The notes beneath the pieces are model-generated. The model was not told where the DNA came from, did no database searches, and was given only the letters and a program-made list of their open reading frames with translations. From an uncultured Vibrio sp. (GTDB lineage: Bacteria; Pseudomonadota; Gammaproteobacteria; Enterobacterales; Vibrionaceae), in NCBI RefSeq assembly GCF_963675395.1, contig NZ_OY776222.1, positions 1 to 64,000 of the forward strand: 64,000 bases of DNA. The letters are read 5' to 3'. Shown here one piece after another: positions 1-9,598 of the stretch. Made by a program: the position numbers and the translations under genes. The stretch's first letter is position 1. Every line of letters starts with the position of its first letter.

Positions 1-15
1 AACATTTGAACATCA

Positions 16-165
16 CTACTCATCATCGAGAGGGATAAGCTTAGTTTTGCCACCGTGCACCTTCTCACGCTGTTTCTGTACCAGAGCATAGAAACCCGGG
101 ATCAAGAATGTGCCCGCGAGAAGCACACATAACAGACCACCAATAATCAGTTCAGTGTATGTCTA
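16..165 (-). pseudogene. 3' remnant of an RND efflux transporter gene
   Basis: The minus strand encodes a final transmembrane segment (IIGGLLCVLLAGTFLIPGFY) and a charged tail ending LIPLDDE before a TAG at 16-18. This is the usual C-terminus of an AcrB/MexF-type inner-membrane pump. Going upstream, the frame meets a TAG just before the TYR-THR-GLU-LEU start of the recognisable part, and the DNA beyond shows no RND similarity. About 48 codons of a roughly 1000-codon gene are left, so I infer a deletion remnant rather than a gene running off the window. The ten bases AACAGACCAC occur both inside the remnant (131) and 110 bp away (241). This may mark a rearrangement or be chance. Confidence 0.6.
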
Positions 166-305
166 TTCATCTTGCCCCCATCGAGCCCACCGACATGCAT
201 TTTCGAATACCTGTTAACCAAAAAATGACTATTCTCCGCCAACAGACCACTGAATGTGGGTAATTAAGCGTTAATCATGGTTTTTTGACTATTTTTTAAA
301 ACAAA

Positions 306-818
306 ATGAGTTATCATTTCGATATTTCAAAGCCTTCGAACGAGAGGATGTACATGATTTCTAAATGGGCGAAACGTTTTTACCAAATGGCTGAGTTGGT
401 GGCGTCTTGGAGTAAAGATCCGTCGACGCAAGTTGGTGCCGTAATTACAAAGCAAAACCGTATCGTTTCTGTTGGCTTTAACGGCTACCCACACGGGGTT
501 TCTGACAGTGTAGACACCGATGAGCGAGAGCTGAAATACTTAAAGACGCTACATGCAGAAGAAAACGCCATTCTGTTTTCTAAACGTGACTTAGACGGCT
601 GTGACATCTGGGTTACCCATTTCCCGTGCCCTAACTGTGCCGCAAAGATTATTCAGACCGGTATCTCTCGGGTACATTGCCCAGAGCAATCAGAAGATTT
701 TTTGTCTCGCTGGGGCGACAAGATTCAGGTCAGCCAGGATATGTTTGATCAAGCTGGCGTAGAAGTGGATTGGCTACCGTTAGAAGAAATCGAAATTGAA
801 GGTACAGACGTTCGTTAA
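306..818 (+). CDS. deoxycytidylate (dCMP) deaminase
   Basis: This cytosolic zinc enzyme deaminates dCMP to dUMP for thymidylate synthesis. The signature is clear: HAEENAI near residue 84 (zinc His and catalytic Glu) and PCPNCA near residue 107 (the two zinc Cys). The N-terminal half has the typical STQVGAVI and GFNGYPHG motifs. At 170 aa the protein is of normal size. The start is uncertain. No Shine-Dalgarno precedes the ATG at 306, whereas GAGAGG lies just before the ATGs at 348 and 354, so a shorter form is possible. It is a single gene ending in a bidirectional hairpin shared with pepT. Confidence 0.9.
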   Translation: MSYHFDISKPSNERMYMISKWAKRFYQMAELVASWSKDPSTQVGAVITKQNRIVSVGFNGYPHGVSDSVDTDERELKYLKTLHAEENAILFSKRDLDGCDIWVTHFPCPNCAAKIIQTGISRVHCPEQSEDFLSRWGDKIQVSQDMFDQAGVEVDWLPLEEIEIEGTDVR

Positions 819-843
819 CCTTTATTTAAAAAAAAGCTTAAAT

Positions 844-874
844 AAAACCGCCCAAACAGTGTTTGGGCGGTTTT
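844..874. terminator. bidirectional Rho-independent terminator
   Basis: The stem CCGCCCAAAC/GTTTGGGCGG is flanked by A-rich sequence on the left and TTTT on the right. It can therefore end both the deaminase transcript (+) and the pepT transcript (-), which converge here. Confidence 0.85.
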
Positions 875-911
875 ACTTCTGAAGATACAGGCGTTACGAC
901 AATATTTAGAT

Positions 912-2141
912 CTACTGATATTTCTTCGCCGTCAGCTCTGCAATTTTGGCGATCACCAACACCGATTTTTCCATCATTTCTACTGAAACGAATTCATGGA
1001 TACCATGAAAGTTAAACCCACCGGTGAAGATATTCGGGCATGGTAACCCCATAAATGACAAACGAGCACCGTCAGTTCCGCCTCTTATTGGTTTAATCAG
1101 CGGCTCGACATCACACGCTTCCATCGCTTGTTTTGCGATATCGATAATATGAGGATAGGGCTCGACCATCTCACGCATGTTGTAGTAGCTGTCTGTGATC
1201 TGGATTTCTACACTGCCATGTTTCAGACCAGAGTTCATCTCATCGACCAAATTATGCATAAAGGCTTTTCGACTTTCTAAACCCTCGCGATCAAAATCCC
1301 GGATAATATAATCCAGCTCACTACGGGCAACGCCAAGGCTACCAGACTTCAGGTGGTAGAAGCCTTCATAACCTTCTGTGGTTTCGGGCGTTTGATCTTC
1401 TGGCATCTGAACTTGAAACTTGGCCGCCAAGTTCATCGCGTTAACCATTTTCCCTTTTGCCGTTCCAGGATGAACGCTGACACCGTGAAAAATAACGTCA
1501 GCGCTTGCTGCATTGAAGTTCTCATACTCCAGCTCACCTTGAGGGCCACCATCAACAGTATATGCCCACTGCGCACCAAACTTTTCAACCTCGAATTTAT
1601 CGGCACCTCGGCCGATCTCTTCATCAGGTGTGAATCCAATGCAGATATCGCCGTGTGGAATGTCAGGGTTTTCCATCAACATAGCAATTGCGGATAAGAT
1701 CTCTGCGATACCAGCTTTATTATCTGCACCTAATAGGGTCTTACCATTCGTCGTGATCAGGTTGTGACCATGAAGCTGGTGCAGATCAGGGTATTGAACT
1801 GGCGACAACACTTCGTCACCAACCCCCAACGCAATGTCGCCCCCCTGATAGTCCTCTACAAATTGAGGCGAAACATTTTTACCGGAAGCGTCCGGAGCCG
1901 TATCCATATGTGCGATAAAACCAATAGCGGGTACGTCGTAATTCACATTGGAAGGTAACCTTGCCATCAGGTAGCCAAGGTCCGTCAAGACGACATCACT
2001 TAAGCCAAGGTCAATCATTTCTTGTCTTAATTGTTGTGCAAAAACGAGCTGGCCCGGACTGCTTGGACAGGTCGTTACTTTGGGGTTTGACTTAGTATTG
2101 AACGTAACGTAGCGAAGAAATCTCTCAACTAAATGCTTCAT
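912..2141 (-). CDS. pepT: peptidase T (tripeptide aminopeptidase)
   Basis: PepT is a cytosolic M20-family dizinc aminopeptidase that removes N-terminal residues from tripeptides. Visible landmarks are AHMDTAP (first zinc His/Asp), GADNKAG, the catalytic pair in [11 protein letters not shown], the dimerisation domain in the middle, and [16 protein letters not shown] with a distal histidine ([10 protein letters not shown]) near the C-terminus. I placed the start at the ATG at 2141 (MKHLVERFL), because GAGA stands 8 nt upstream and this matches the family N-terminus. A longer frame begins at 2153. The product is about 409 aa, normal for PepT. It stands alone and converges on the deaminase gene. 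Confidence 0.95.
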   Translation of the reverse strand: MKHLVERFLRYVTFNTKSNPKVTTCPSSPGQLVFAQQLRQEMIDLGLSDVVLTDLGYLMARLPSNVNYDVPAIGFIAHMDTAPDASGKNVSPQFVEDYQGGDIALGVGDEVLSPVQYPDLHQLHGHNLITTNGKTLLGADNKAGIAEILSAIAMLMENPDIPHGDICIGFTPDEEIGRGADKFEVEKFGAQWAYTVDGGPQGELEYENFNAASADVIFHGVSVHPGTAKGKMVNAMNLAAKFQVQMPEDQTPETTEGYEGFYHLKSGSLGVARSELDYIIRDFDREGLESRKAFMHNLVDEMNSGLKHGSVEIQITDSYYNMREMVEPYPHIIDIAKQAMEACDVEPLIKPIRGGTDGARLSFMGLPCPNIFTGGFNFHGIHEFVSVEMMEKSVLVIAKIAELTAKKYQ

Positions 2142-2244
2142 AATTATTCTCATTACTCTGGGCTTTTTTGCATGTTACGCCCACAGTAGAATAAGAACTT
2201 GCTTTGAATCATTTTCTAATTAAAAACAGTGCTAATAACACCTA

Positions 2245-3108
2245 TCAATTGAGAAGCTCTTGCGCCAACACACGCCAGTCCACGACTTTGCCGTGAAAAT
2301 GATCCCACTGCTTTTTGGTCATTGAGTGAGAAAGGGAGAGCGTAAGTTGTTCCGCCAGCGCGATGTTGCTATCCACATTTTGAGACAATTGCTCACTGTA
2401 AAAACTTTCTGGATCAAACAGTAATTGCATGAACACTTTCTGATATATAGCATTGTTAGGTTTATTGTCGAACATGTATTCGAGCTCTTGATATACTGAC
2501 GCTCGATAATTACGCCATAACGGACTATTGAGAATAACTTGATCAGAAAACTGCCTCACAAAACCTTGTTGATCATCATCTAACTCCCCTATCCACTCTG
2601 TCACCCAATCTTTCGTATTGTCAAAAACAATCTTTCTGACTTCCTTCTCTGTCTTATCCGCATATTTGGCATTCCTCTTCTTATAGTCCTTTTGAACGTT
2701 AGCTAAAAATTCACGTTGCTGCTGTGGCGTTAATAGCAAGCTTAAAGAGAATAACTCCGGCGCGACCTTGTTGATAATACGGTCATAATGTGCGCGGAAT
2801 CTATCCCGATTTTGCTGTAAGTAATTTAACGTAACATCTTCCTCTGTCACGCTTTCCATTTCCTTTAAATGGTCAACATATCGGGGTAACTCTTCTTTCT
2901 TATGCCACTCTGCTAACAAAAATAACCGCTCTTCGACCAAGCTCTCTTGCTCTTGGTTGAGCGTGACATAATCGTCCAAATATTCGAGGACAAACCAATC
3001 CAGATTGTTATATAAAAACTTCTTAGTACAACCAGCCAAAACAAGAATGGAAACCAATATAAGGCTGTAACGAAGCACTTTAGTAGATACACCATGTAAT
3101 TTAATCAC
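2245..3108 (-). CDS. DUF6279-type lipoprotein
   Basis: This is an exported lipoprotein of unknown function. The first 27 residues hold a hydrophobic signal ending in the lipobox LAGC, so Cys27 should be lipidated. It is followed by KKFLYNNLDWFVLEYLDDYV, the hallmark opening of the DUF6279 family. The rest (287 aa in all) is charged and predicted helical, with heptad-like stretches. It is probably on the inner leaflet of the outer membrane or at the inner membrane. No operon partner is evident. Confidence 0.8.
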   Translation of the reverse strand: MIKLHGVSTKVLRYSLILVSILVLAGCTKKFLYNNLDWFVLEYLDDYVTLNQEQESLVEERLFLLAEWHKKEELPRYVDHLKEMESVTEEDVTLNYLQQNRDRFRAHYDRIINKVAPELFSLSLLLTPQQQREFLANVQKDYKKRNAKYADKTEKEVRKIVFDNTKDWVTEWIGELDDDQQGFVRQFSDQVILNSPLWRNYRASVYQELEYMFDNKPNNAIYQKVFMQLLFDPESFYSEQLSQNVDSNIALAEQLTLSLSHSMTKKQWDHFHGKVVDWRVLAQELLN

Positions 3109-3367
3109 TTACCGGATTCCCTTTTCTCTCGATTAAGCTCTATAATCAGTGGTACCACTTAATATTGCGGCAAACTTACCTTGATGTGACAAATAATAAT
3201 TACCACCCTAATAGAATATAGATTTTGAAAATAACTTTTTGATCACTACTATCCGCAAAAAAGTGAATTTGAGCGTATTGGTTGGCTAAAAAACAAACCG
3301 GACAACGCTCCCTAAAACGGCATAGAATTTGCCTAAATATTTCTAGGATAGTTTATGGAGGCTAAGT

Positions 3368-3541
3368 ATGGCTGCCGTTGAGCAACTTGATAACTGTATA
3401 GAATATGAAATTCTATATTTTGAACAGGGAAAAATGTTCCGCATGATGGTTGACGCCGAGAGCAAAGATTCGGCTTATGAGTTTTATTTAGGGTGTGGGA
3501 AGCATATTAGCGACTTGTACTCTATTCGCCCCGATTATTGA
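3368..3541 (+). CDS. small conserved-looking protein, 57 aa
   Basis: An ATG at 3368 follows the strong Shine-Dalgarno GGAGG (3357-3363) and opens 57 codons ending in TGA at 3539-3541. The product is acidic (about 6.4 kDa) with three Cys or His-Cys positions (NCIEYE, GCGKHI) and two aromatic strands (EYEILYFEQGKMFRM). It resembles a tiny beta-alpha domain, and I do not recognise a family. A perfect hairpin follows directly, so the unit looks like an independent short transcript. The strong RBS, start and terminator make it more convincing than its length alone. Confidence 0.6.
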   Translation: MAAVEQLDNCIEYEILYFEQGKMFRMMVDAESKDSAYEFYLGCGKHISDLYSIRPDY

Positions 3542-3545
3542 AAAC

Positions 3546-3570
3546 CCACCTCTATGGTAAATAGAGGTGG
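3546..3570. terminator. perfect 10-bp hairpin, probable bidirectional terminator
   Basis: CCACCTCTAT pairs with ATAGAGGTGG around the loop GGTAA. It lies between the 57-aa small gene (+) and narP (-), which converge. The U-tract is poor on the + side and moderate (GTTTT after the stem) on the - side. Confidence 0.7.
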
Positions 3571-3580
3571 AATTAAAGTG

Positions 3581-4213
3581 CTACTTGCTATCGCCAAAAC
3601 GTTCTAAGTAAAGGACGGTCGCTGCTGTGCGAGACGGTACTCTCAGCTTTTTTAGCAAACTCTTCATGTGCACTTTGACCGTCGACTCTGATATGAAGAG
3701 ACGGTCTGCAATTTGTTTGTTTCGAAACCCTTTCGCCACTTCTTTTAGTATTTGGCTTTCACGTTCGGTTAACGCAGCAAAGACATCTTCTTGCTCGCCA
3801 CGCTCACTGAGATACTTTGCCACTTCCTGGCTGTATGTTTTGTCACCACTATGAGCCTGTTTTAACAACTCGACTAGCTCATCTGGCTCGGTATCTTTAA
3901 GCAAGTACCCATCGGCACCGGTACGAACAATAGCATCAATATCCGCCGGGCTATCCGATACCGTTAATATAACAATGCGCGCCTCACATCCGTCAGCTCG
4001 CAAGGCTTTTAGCGTATCCAAACCAGACATTCCCTTCATATTAAGATCGAGAAGTACCAAATCCAGTTCTAATTCATGCGCTTTAGCAACCGCGTCCGCG
4101 CCGTTACTCGCTTCTGCAACCACTTCAAATTCCGGCTCGAAACTTAAAAGCTGTTGGATACCACGTCGCATCAGCGGATGGTCATCCACCAGCATTACTT
4201 TATACGCTGTCAA
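3581..4213 (-). CDS. narP: nitrate/nitrite response regulator NarP
   Basis: This is a two-domain cytosolic regulator. The receiver (about 1-120) has the acidic pair in LVDDHPLMRRG and a phospho-acceptor Asp56 in LVLLDLNMKGMSG. The LuxR/NarL-type helix-turn-helix is at about 145-205 (LTERESQILKEVAKGFRNKQIA). The translated start is a TTG at 4213 with AAGGA 10 nt upstream, lying inside the end of narQ (14-nt overlap), so the two are translationally coupled. An ATG at 4195 is the alternative. It is known to activate nap in response to nitrate and nitrite, and its location next to nap supports NarP rather than another NarL relative. Confidence 0.9.
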   Translation of the reverse strand: MTAYKVMLVDDHPLMRRGIQQLLSFEPEFEVVAEASNGADAVAKAHELELDLVLLDLNMKGMSGLDTLKALRADGCEARIVILTVSDSPADIDAIVRTGADGYLLKDTEPDELVELLKQAHSGDKTYSQEVAKYLSERGEQEDVFAALTERESQILKEVAKGFRNKQIADRLFISESTVKVHMKSLLKKLRVPSRTAATVLYLERFGDSK

Positions 4214-5936
4214 TGTTTACTTCCTTACTATGTTGGAATTCAAGTGTTACGGCACAGCCATTATTTTTCGATGCTTCGACGTGAAGATCTGCATGCAACC
4301 TTGTTGCTCTCTCCTGCATGATACTCATACCGTAATGATTAAGTTTTTCGTCTTGATGCTCAAAGCCTACTCCGTCATCTTCTATTGTTACAGTGATCTT
4401 CCCTTCATAATCAAGGCACTGAATAACAATATTATTTGCTTGCGCATGCTTCATCGCATTAATGGTTGCTTCTCTGATCAACTGTAGTAAATGAACCTGT
4501 TGATGCGCATCTAATTCTGTTGACGAGAGGCGGTTGTTTAGAGATATCTTAGTCGCTGTTTGTTCATTCAACGTCGCGACCATTTCTTGCAACGCCTGTC
4601 CGAAACTGCCCTCTTTGATCGTTAAGCGGAATGTCGTCAGTAGTTCTCTGAGCTGCGTATATGCTGCAGACAAGCCTGTATCCAGCTCGGCAATGACTTG
4701 ATTTGCTTGTAATATTGCCTTTTCATCTGGCAAGTTTTTCACGCTTCTCTTAAGCAAAGCGACCTGAATCTTCAGGTAAGAAAGTGCCTGAGCCAACGAG
4801 TCGTGTAATTCTCGTGCGATGGTAGCTCGCTCTTCCATTAACAATATTTGCTCGGCTTGAAGCTGTGCCCGATTGTAATACACCGCTCGGGAAAGAATTT
4901 GTACAAAGTTATCTATTAGGGATTCATTGGGACAAGGTAACCCCGCCTTCCAATACAGATAGCCCAAGTGCTCACCGTCGAGTATAAGGGGCTCAGCATG
5001 GCAGGCTTCATCACAGTCATGACAACACTCTTCCCCTTCAGTAAGGATCCAATTAGGTTCGCCAATCTGTTCGATCTCCAGTTTGACCGCTTTAATTCCC
5101 TCCAGACTAGCCAAGTGCTGTAATATCGCCTGGAAATTATCCTGACTGATTCGTGAAGCTGTCAGCTCTTTTGACGAATCATACAGTACTTCAAGCGATT
5201 GATTCGCTTGCTGTAGTTTACGTGTTTTTTCGTCTACGGCTTGTTCTAATCCACGGTATAGTTTGCCAAGATCAGTCGCCATACGATTAAAGGTACGCGT
5301 CAATATGCCCATTTCATTGTTGCTTGGGGCTTCAAGTGCAATATTGAAAGCGCGATTTTGTATCTGCTCACTCGCAATGACCAAAGAACGCAGTGGTTTC
5401 ACCACTTCACGACGAACAAAAAGAACCACAAATATACTGACACAGAGAATCCCACCTAGACCAAGACCACCGATCCAAGCCAAGTTGATTAACTTTTGTT
5501 CTGAATAACTTTGCAGCTTAAATACAAACTCATCAATCTGCTGAACGAACCCGGCAACTAACATTTGATAGTCGCTCGGGTCATCCCTCTTTAAAACAAC
5601 TTTGAGCTCATGCCATCGAGTAATTAAACCGAGGTAGTCTTGTGTGATGTGCTTCGGGACTGACCAACTTTGTAACGCTTTCATGGAAGGTGAATAAATG
5701 GATCGCTCGAAAGCGTCTATATGGGCATTGTAATCAACGGACTTGATCTGAATGTCATTAGCCAAGCGATAACTCTGCATACGCATAGATCCTGAAACGT
5801 TAACCGCTTCGGCATCATTGAGGCTGGATGCAAGGGTAAATATTGCAAAACCGGTCGTCGCAACAGATAGCAACAAAATGCTCAGCATTGCCGTTGCAAT
5901 CGTCCCAGTTACTGACTTTTTCACATTTTTAAACAC
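4200..5936 (-). CDS. narQ: nitrate/nitrite sensor histidine kinase NarQ
   Basis: This inner-membrane kinase phosphorylates NarP. It has TM1 at about 13-35 and a periplasmic ligand domain opening with the P-box-like NVSGSMRMQSYRLAND (about 44-59), in which the Arg contacts nitrate in the family. TM2 is at about 152-174, followed by HAMP, a Cys-rich linker (EECCHDCDEACH near residue 303) and a DesK-type dimerisation helix with phospho-His in ARELHDSLAQ. The C-terminal ATPase has EDDGVGF. The start is a GTG at 5936, with GAGGA upstream. The Cys cluster CCxxCxxxC in the linker is typical of NarX/NarQ kinases. Confidence 0.93.
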   Translation of the reverse strand: MFKNVKKSVTGTIATAMLSILLLSVATTGFAIFTLASSLNDAEAVNVSGSMRMQSYRLANDIQIKSVDYNAHIDAFERSIYSPSMKALQSWSVPKHITQDYLGLITRWHELKVVLKRDDPSDYQMLVAGFVQQIDEFVFKLQSYSEQKLINLAWIGGLGLGGILCVSIFVVLFVRREVVKPLRSLVIASEQIQNRAFNIALEAPSNNEMGILTRTFNRMATDLGKLYRGLEQAVDEKTRKLQQANQSLEVLYDSSKELTASRISQDNFQAILQHLASLEGIKAVKLEIEQIGEPNWILTEGEECCHDCDEACHAEPLILDGEHLGYLYWKAGLPCPNESLIDNFVQILSRAVYYNRAQLQAEQILLMEERATIARELHDSLAQALSYLKIQVALLKRSVKNLPDEKAILQANQVIAELDTGLSAAYTQLRELLTTFRLTIKEGSFGQALQEMVATLNEQTATKISLNNRLSSTELDAHQQVHLLQLIREATINAMKHAQANNIVIQCLDYEGKITVTIEDDGVGFEHQDEKLNHYGMSIMQERATRLHADLHVEASKNNGCAVTLEFQHSKEVNIDSV

Positions 5937-6029
5937 CCTAGGTTCCTCACTTTATTGTCCAATTGGCTTGTGCAGTGAGCCCATGACGTTTCAGCGTCAT
6001 CAATATGTGATCACTCGCGACAGAATTTA

Positions 6030-6043
6030 TTGATCTAAAACAA
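6030..6043. promoter_or_regulatory. FNR-like site in the narQ-nap intergenic region
   Basis: TTGAT-CTAA-AACAA differs from the FNR consensus TTGAT-N4-ATCAA at one position. It lies about 155 bp before napF and 95 bp before narQ. It would fit anaerobic induction of nap, but the exact promoter is not mapped. Confidence 0.45.
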
Positions 6044-6057
6044 CAATACCCCCTGAT

Positions 6058-6073
6058 TAACCCCTTGGAGGTA
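6058..6073. promoter_or_regulatory. NarP-like 7-2-7 inverted heptamer site
   Basis: TAACCCC-TT-GGAGGTA has the 7-2-7 spacing of NarP/NarL palindromes. The right arm read in reverse (TACCTCC) fits the TACYYMT heptamer except for its last base. The left arm has one inserted mismatch. Together with the FNR-like box 15 bp away, it suggests the classic nap control region. Confidence 0.45.
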
Positions 6074-6197
6074 TTTATACGAATATGTCAAAAACTACAA
6101 TTTCGTGAGCGTTAATGACAGTTTATTAATGAAAATTGTGGGCTAAGCTTATTTGAGTACCTAATTTTAAGATGAACATCCGCATTGAGGTGGTTAA

Positions 6198-6689
6198 GTG
6201 GTAAACCTTTCAAGAAGAAGACTCTTTGCAAGAAAAACGCACACCAATGATGCCGTACGCTTACCTTGGTTAGCACAACCTGAACAGTTTACAGATGGTT
6301 GTACTCGATGCGGTAAGTGCATCGATGTCTGCGAGACAAAAATTATAACCAAAAGTGACGGTGGATTCCCATCGGTCGATTTTACTATCGATGAATGTAC
6401 GTTTTGTTATCAATGCGCCGACGCCTGTCCAGAACCACTATTTTTAGCAGAAACAGCGCAGCCTTGGCAGGCAAAAGCGCAAATAAATGACAGCTGCTTA
6501 GCTAGAAGTAATGTTGAGTGCCGCAGCTGTGGGGACATGTGCGACCCAATGGCCATTCAGTTCAAATTAGAACTGGGGAAAGTAGCACAACCAATTTTGA
6601 ACCTTGATGAATGTAACGGATGTGGCGCGTGTGTTTCAGTGTGCCCAACTTCTTCCATCAATGTGAGCAATATAAATATAACTGCCTAG
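6198..6689 (+). CDS. napF: ferredoxin-type protein NapF
   Basis: This cytosolic iron-sulfur protein assists maturation of NapA. Four Cys-rich motifs are visible: CTRCGKCIDVC (about 35-45), CTFCYQCADAC (about 64-74), the irregular CRSCGDMC, and CNGCGACVSVC near residue 138, enough for about four [4Fe-4S] clusters. The basic N-terminus (LSRRRLFARK) is typical of NapF. The start is a GTG at 6198 preceded by GAGGTGG. It is the first gene of the nap operon, 34 bp before napD. Confidence 0.93.
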   Translation: MVNLSRRRLFARKTHTNDAVRLPWLAQPEQFTDGCTRCGKCIDVCETKIITKSDGGFPSVDFTIDECTFCYQCADACPEPLFLAETAQPWQAKAQINDSCLARSNVECRSCGDMCDPMAIQFKLELGKVAQPILNLDECNGCGACVSVCPTSSINVSNINITA

Positions 6690-6723
6690 CCGTATCTAGA
6701 AAGGCAACAACTGAGAGATCTAT

Positions 6724-7032
6724 ATGTCACTAAATGAAGTGCATATTTCAAGTTTGGTAGTACACGTACTGCCTGAACATCTGGCTGAGATTAAAGCCCA
6801 GATCGAAGCGTATGAAAATGCAGAGATCTACGGCGATAGTCCAGAAGGCAAGATCGTAGTGGTGCTTGAAACCGAAAATCAAGGCTTCATCACCGATACT
6901 ATTGATGCGATTAACAATTTACCGAATGTCTTAAGTACAGTCCTGGTTTACCACCAAATTGAGACTGAGCTTGAACAAGCTGATGAACAAGACACTGGAA
7001 CACAACATTCCCAAATCGAGGGTGAAGTATGA
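6724..7032 (+). CDS. napD: NapA signal-peptide chaperone NapD
   Basis: NapD is a small (102 aa) cytosolic chaperone with a ferredoxin-like fold that binds the twin-arginine signal of NapA. The characteristic [14 protein letters not shown] opening and [10 protein letters not shown] strand are present. The C-terminal 20 residues are acidic and Gln-rich and probably disordered. The gene overlaps napA by 4 nt (ATGA), implying coupled translation of the chaperone and its client. Confidence 0.92.
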   Translation: MSLNEVHISSLVVHVLPEHLAEIKAQIEAYENAEIYGDSPEGKIVVVLETENQGFITDTIDAINNLPNVLSTVLVYHQIETELEQADEQDTGTQHSQIEGEV

Positions 7033-9518
7033 AAATGACAAGACGTGCGTTTGTGAAAGCAAACGCGGCTGCATCAGCTGCTGCTGTCGCAGGTATTACA
7101 CTACCCGCCTCTGCCGCAAACCTGATAGCAAGCTCAGATCAAAGCAAAATTACGTGGGACAAAGCGCCTTGTCGTTTTTGTGGTACAGGCTGTTCTGTTC
7201 TCGTTGGCACACAAAACGGCAAAGTAGTCGCTACACAGGGTGATCCAGAAGCACCAGTGAACAAAGGCTTGAACTGCATTAAAGGTTACTTCCTTTCTAA
7301 AATCATGTACGGGCAAGACCGCCTGACACAGCCATTACTGCGTATGAAAGATGGCAAATACCACAAAGACGGAGAATTTACGCCAGTTTCGTGGGATGTC
7401 GCGTTCGATACCATGGCAGAGAAGTGGAAAGCATCTCTAGAGAAAAAAGGCCCAACCAGTGTCGGTATGTTTGGTTCTGGTCAATGGACTGTAATGGAAG
7501 GCTACGCTGCGGCAAAAATGATGAAAGCGGGCTTCCGTTCGAACAACATCGACCCGAACGCACGTCACTGTATGGCTTCTGCGGTCGTTGGCTTCATGCG
7601 TGCCTTTGGTATTGATGAACCAATGGGATGTTATGACGACTTCGAGAACGCTGATGCCTTCGTGCTTTGGGGTTCCAACATGGCCGAGATGCACCCAGTT
7701 CTCTGGACACGTATCACGGACCGTCGTCTGAGCCACCCTCACGTGAAAGTAAACGTGCTTTCTACCTACTACCACCGTTCATTTGAGTTGGCTGACCACG
7801 GTTACATTTTTAATCCTCAGTCTGACCTTGCGATCGCAAACTTTATTGCCAACTACATCATCGAAAATGATGCGGTAAATTGGGACTTCGTTAACAAACA
7901 CACTAACTTTACGCAGGCTGATACTGATATCGGCTATGGCTTACGTGATGATGACCCATTACAAGTGGCTGCAAAGAATCCAAATTCCGGCAAACTCACT
8001 TCTATCTCTTTTGAAGAGTACAAGAAATCAGTCGCTCCTTACACGGTTGAGAAAGCGTCAGAGATCTCTGGTGTTGAGAAAGAGAAACTGATCGAACTTG
8101 CGAAACAATACGCCGATCCTAACACCAAAGTCATGTCACTTTGGACCATGGGTATGAACCAACACACTCGTGGCGTATGGATGAACAACCTGGTTTACAA
8201 CATTCACCTGCTAACAGGTAAAATCGCGACGCCGGGGAACAGCCCGTTCTCACTAACGGGTCAGCCATCAGCTTGTGGTACCGCACGTGAAGTAGGTACC
8301 TTTGCTCATCGCCTTCCAGCAGACATGGTTGTAGCAAATCCGAAACACCGTGAGATCGCAGAGAAGATCTGGAAACTGCCTGAAGGTACCATTCCGCCAA
8401 AACCTGGCTTCCACGCGGTTCTTCAAGACCGTATGCTAAACGATGGTGTGTTGAACTGTTACTGGGTTCAATGTAACAACAACATGCAGGCAGGTCCGAA
8501 CATTAACACTGAACGTCTTCCTGGTTACCGCAACCCAGAAAACTTCATTATTGTGTCTGACCCTTACCCAACCGCGACCGCACAAGCGGCAGACTTGGTT
8601 CTTCCTACTGCAATGTGGATTGAGAAAGAAGGCGCTTACGGTAACGCAGAGCGCCGTACTCAAGTCTGGTATCAACAGGTCGGTACTGTCGGCGAAGCGA
8701 AGTCTGACCTTTGGCAGGTCATGGAGTTCTCTAAACGCTTCAAGATGGAAGAAGTGTGGCCAGAAGAGTTACTGGCAAAAGCGCCAGAGTATCGTGGTAA
8801 AACCATGTATGACATGCTGTTTAGAAACGGTCAGATCGACAAGTTCCCTGTTGAAGAAGCACGTGACCTCAACGACGATTCTCATCACTTCGGCTACTAC
8901 GTTCAGAAAGGACTGTTCGAAGAGTATGCAACATTTGGTCGCGGTCATGGTCACGACTTGGCACCATACGATGTTTATCATACGGTGCGCGGCCTACGCT
9001 GGCCAGTTGTTGATGGCAAAGAAACGCAGTGGCGATTTAAAGAAGGCTCAGATCCATACGCGAAAGCAGGCTCAGGCTGGGATTTCTACGGTAATGCGGA
9101 TGGTAAAGCGAAGATCATCTCCGCGCCATACGAAGCGCCACCAGAAATGCCAGACTCAGAGTACGACTTATGGCTATGTACAGGACGTGTTCTTGAACAC
9201 TGGCATACTGGCACCATGACTCGCCGTGTTCCTGAGCTTTACAAAGCGGTTCCAGACGCTGTGTGTTACATGCACCCGGATGACGCGAAAGCGCGTAATG
9301 TTCGTCGTGGAGAAGAAATACTCATCGCCAATAAACGTGGTGAAGTCCGTGCTCGTGTAGAAACTCGAGGTCGTAACCGTCCGCCAAAAGGCTTGGTATT
9401 TGTACCATTCTTTGATGCTCGTATTTTGATTAACAAGTTAATCCTGGATGCGACTGACCCACTGTCAAAACAGACAGACTTTAAAAAGTGTCCAGTCAAA
9501 ATTACTAAGATTGCTTAA
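7029..9518 (+). CDS. napA: periplasmic nitrate reductase catalytic subunit NapA
   Basis: NapA reduces nitrate to nitrite in the periplasm with a Mo-bis-MGD cofactor. The N-terminus is a Tat signal ([12 protein letters not shown] then a hydrophobic stretch, cleavage near ASAA). The mature start has the [4Fe-4S] motif CRFCGTGC with a distal Cys in [22 protein letters not shown] carries the Mo-coordinating Cys. Later segments such as [20 protein letters not shown] are cofactor-binding. At 829 aa the protein is full length. It sits between its chaperone napD and electron donor napB. Confidence 0.97.
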   Translation: MKMTRRAFVKANAAASAAAVAGITLPASAANLIASSDQSKITWDKAPCRFCGTGCSVLVGTQNGKVVATQGDPEAPVNKGLNCIKGYFLSKIMYGQDRLTQPLLRMKDGKYHKDGEFTPVSWDVAFDTMAEKWKASLEKKGPTSVGMFGSGQWTVMEGYAAAKMMKAGFRSNNIDPNARHCMASAVVGFMRAFGIDEPMGCYDDFENADAFVLWGSNMAEMHPVLWTRITDRRLSHPHVKVNVLSTYYHRSFELADHGYIFNPQSDLAIANFIANYIIENDAVNWDFVNKHTNFTQADTDIGYGLRDDDPLQVAAKNPNSGKLTSISFEEYKKSVAPYTVEKASEISGVEKEKLIELAKQYADPNTKVMSLWTMGMNQHTRGVWMNNLVYNIHLLTGKIATPGNSPFSLTGQPSACGTAREVGTFAHRLPADMVVANPKHREIAEKIWKLPEGTIPPKPGFHAVLQDRMLNDGVLNCYWVQCNNNMQAGPNINTERLPGYRNPENFIIVSDPYPTATAQAADLVLPTAMWIEKEGAYGNAERRTQVWYQQVGTVGEAKSDLWQVMEFSKRFKMEEVWPEELLAKAPEYRGKTMYDMLFRNGQIDKFPVEEARDLNDDSHHFGYYVQKGLFEEYATFGRGHGHDLAPYDVYHTVRGLRWPVVDGKETQWRFKEGSDPYAKAGSGWDFYGNADGKAKIISAPYEAPPEMPDSEYDLWLCTGRVLEHWHTGTMTRRVPELYKAVPDAVCYMHPDDAKARNVRRGEEILIANKRGEVRARVETRGRNRPPKGLVFVPFFDARILINKLILDATDPLSKQTDFKKCPVKITKIA

Positions 9519-9598
9519 ACCTTCAGATATCGAATAGAACGGCCGTCGTTTCAGGCGGCCTGAAAAAGAATTTAAGCCATAAAGGCGGAGAAGAAATG

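Noticed and set aside
1353..1697. 114-aa plus-strand frame inside pepT
   Set aside because: It lies opposite a clear peptidase T and has no RBS or family signature.
3975..4487. 170-aa plus-strand frame across narP-narQ
   Set aside because: It is antisense to two well-supported coupled genes and is low-complexity.
8551..9219. 222-aa frame inside napA
   Set aside because: This is a shadow of strongly biased napA codons; napA is complete through this region.
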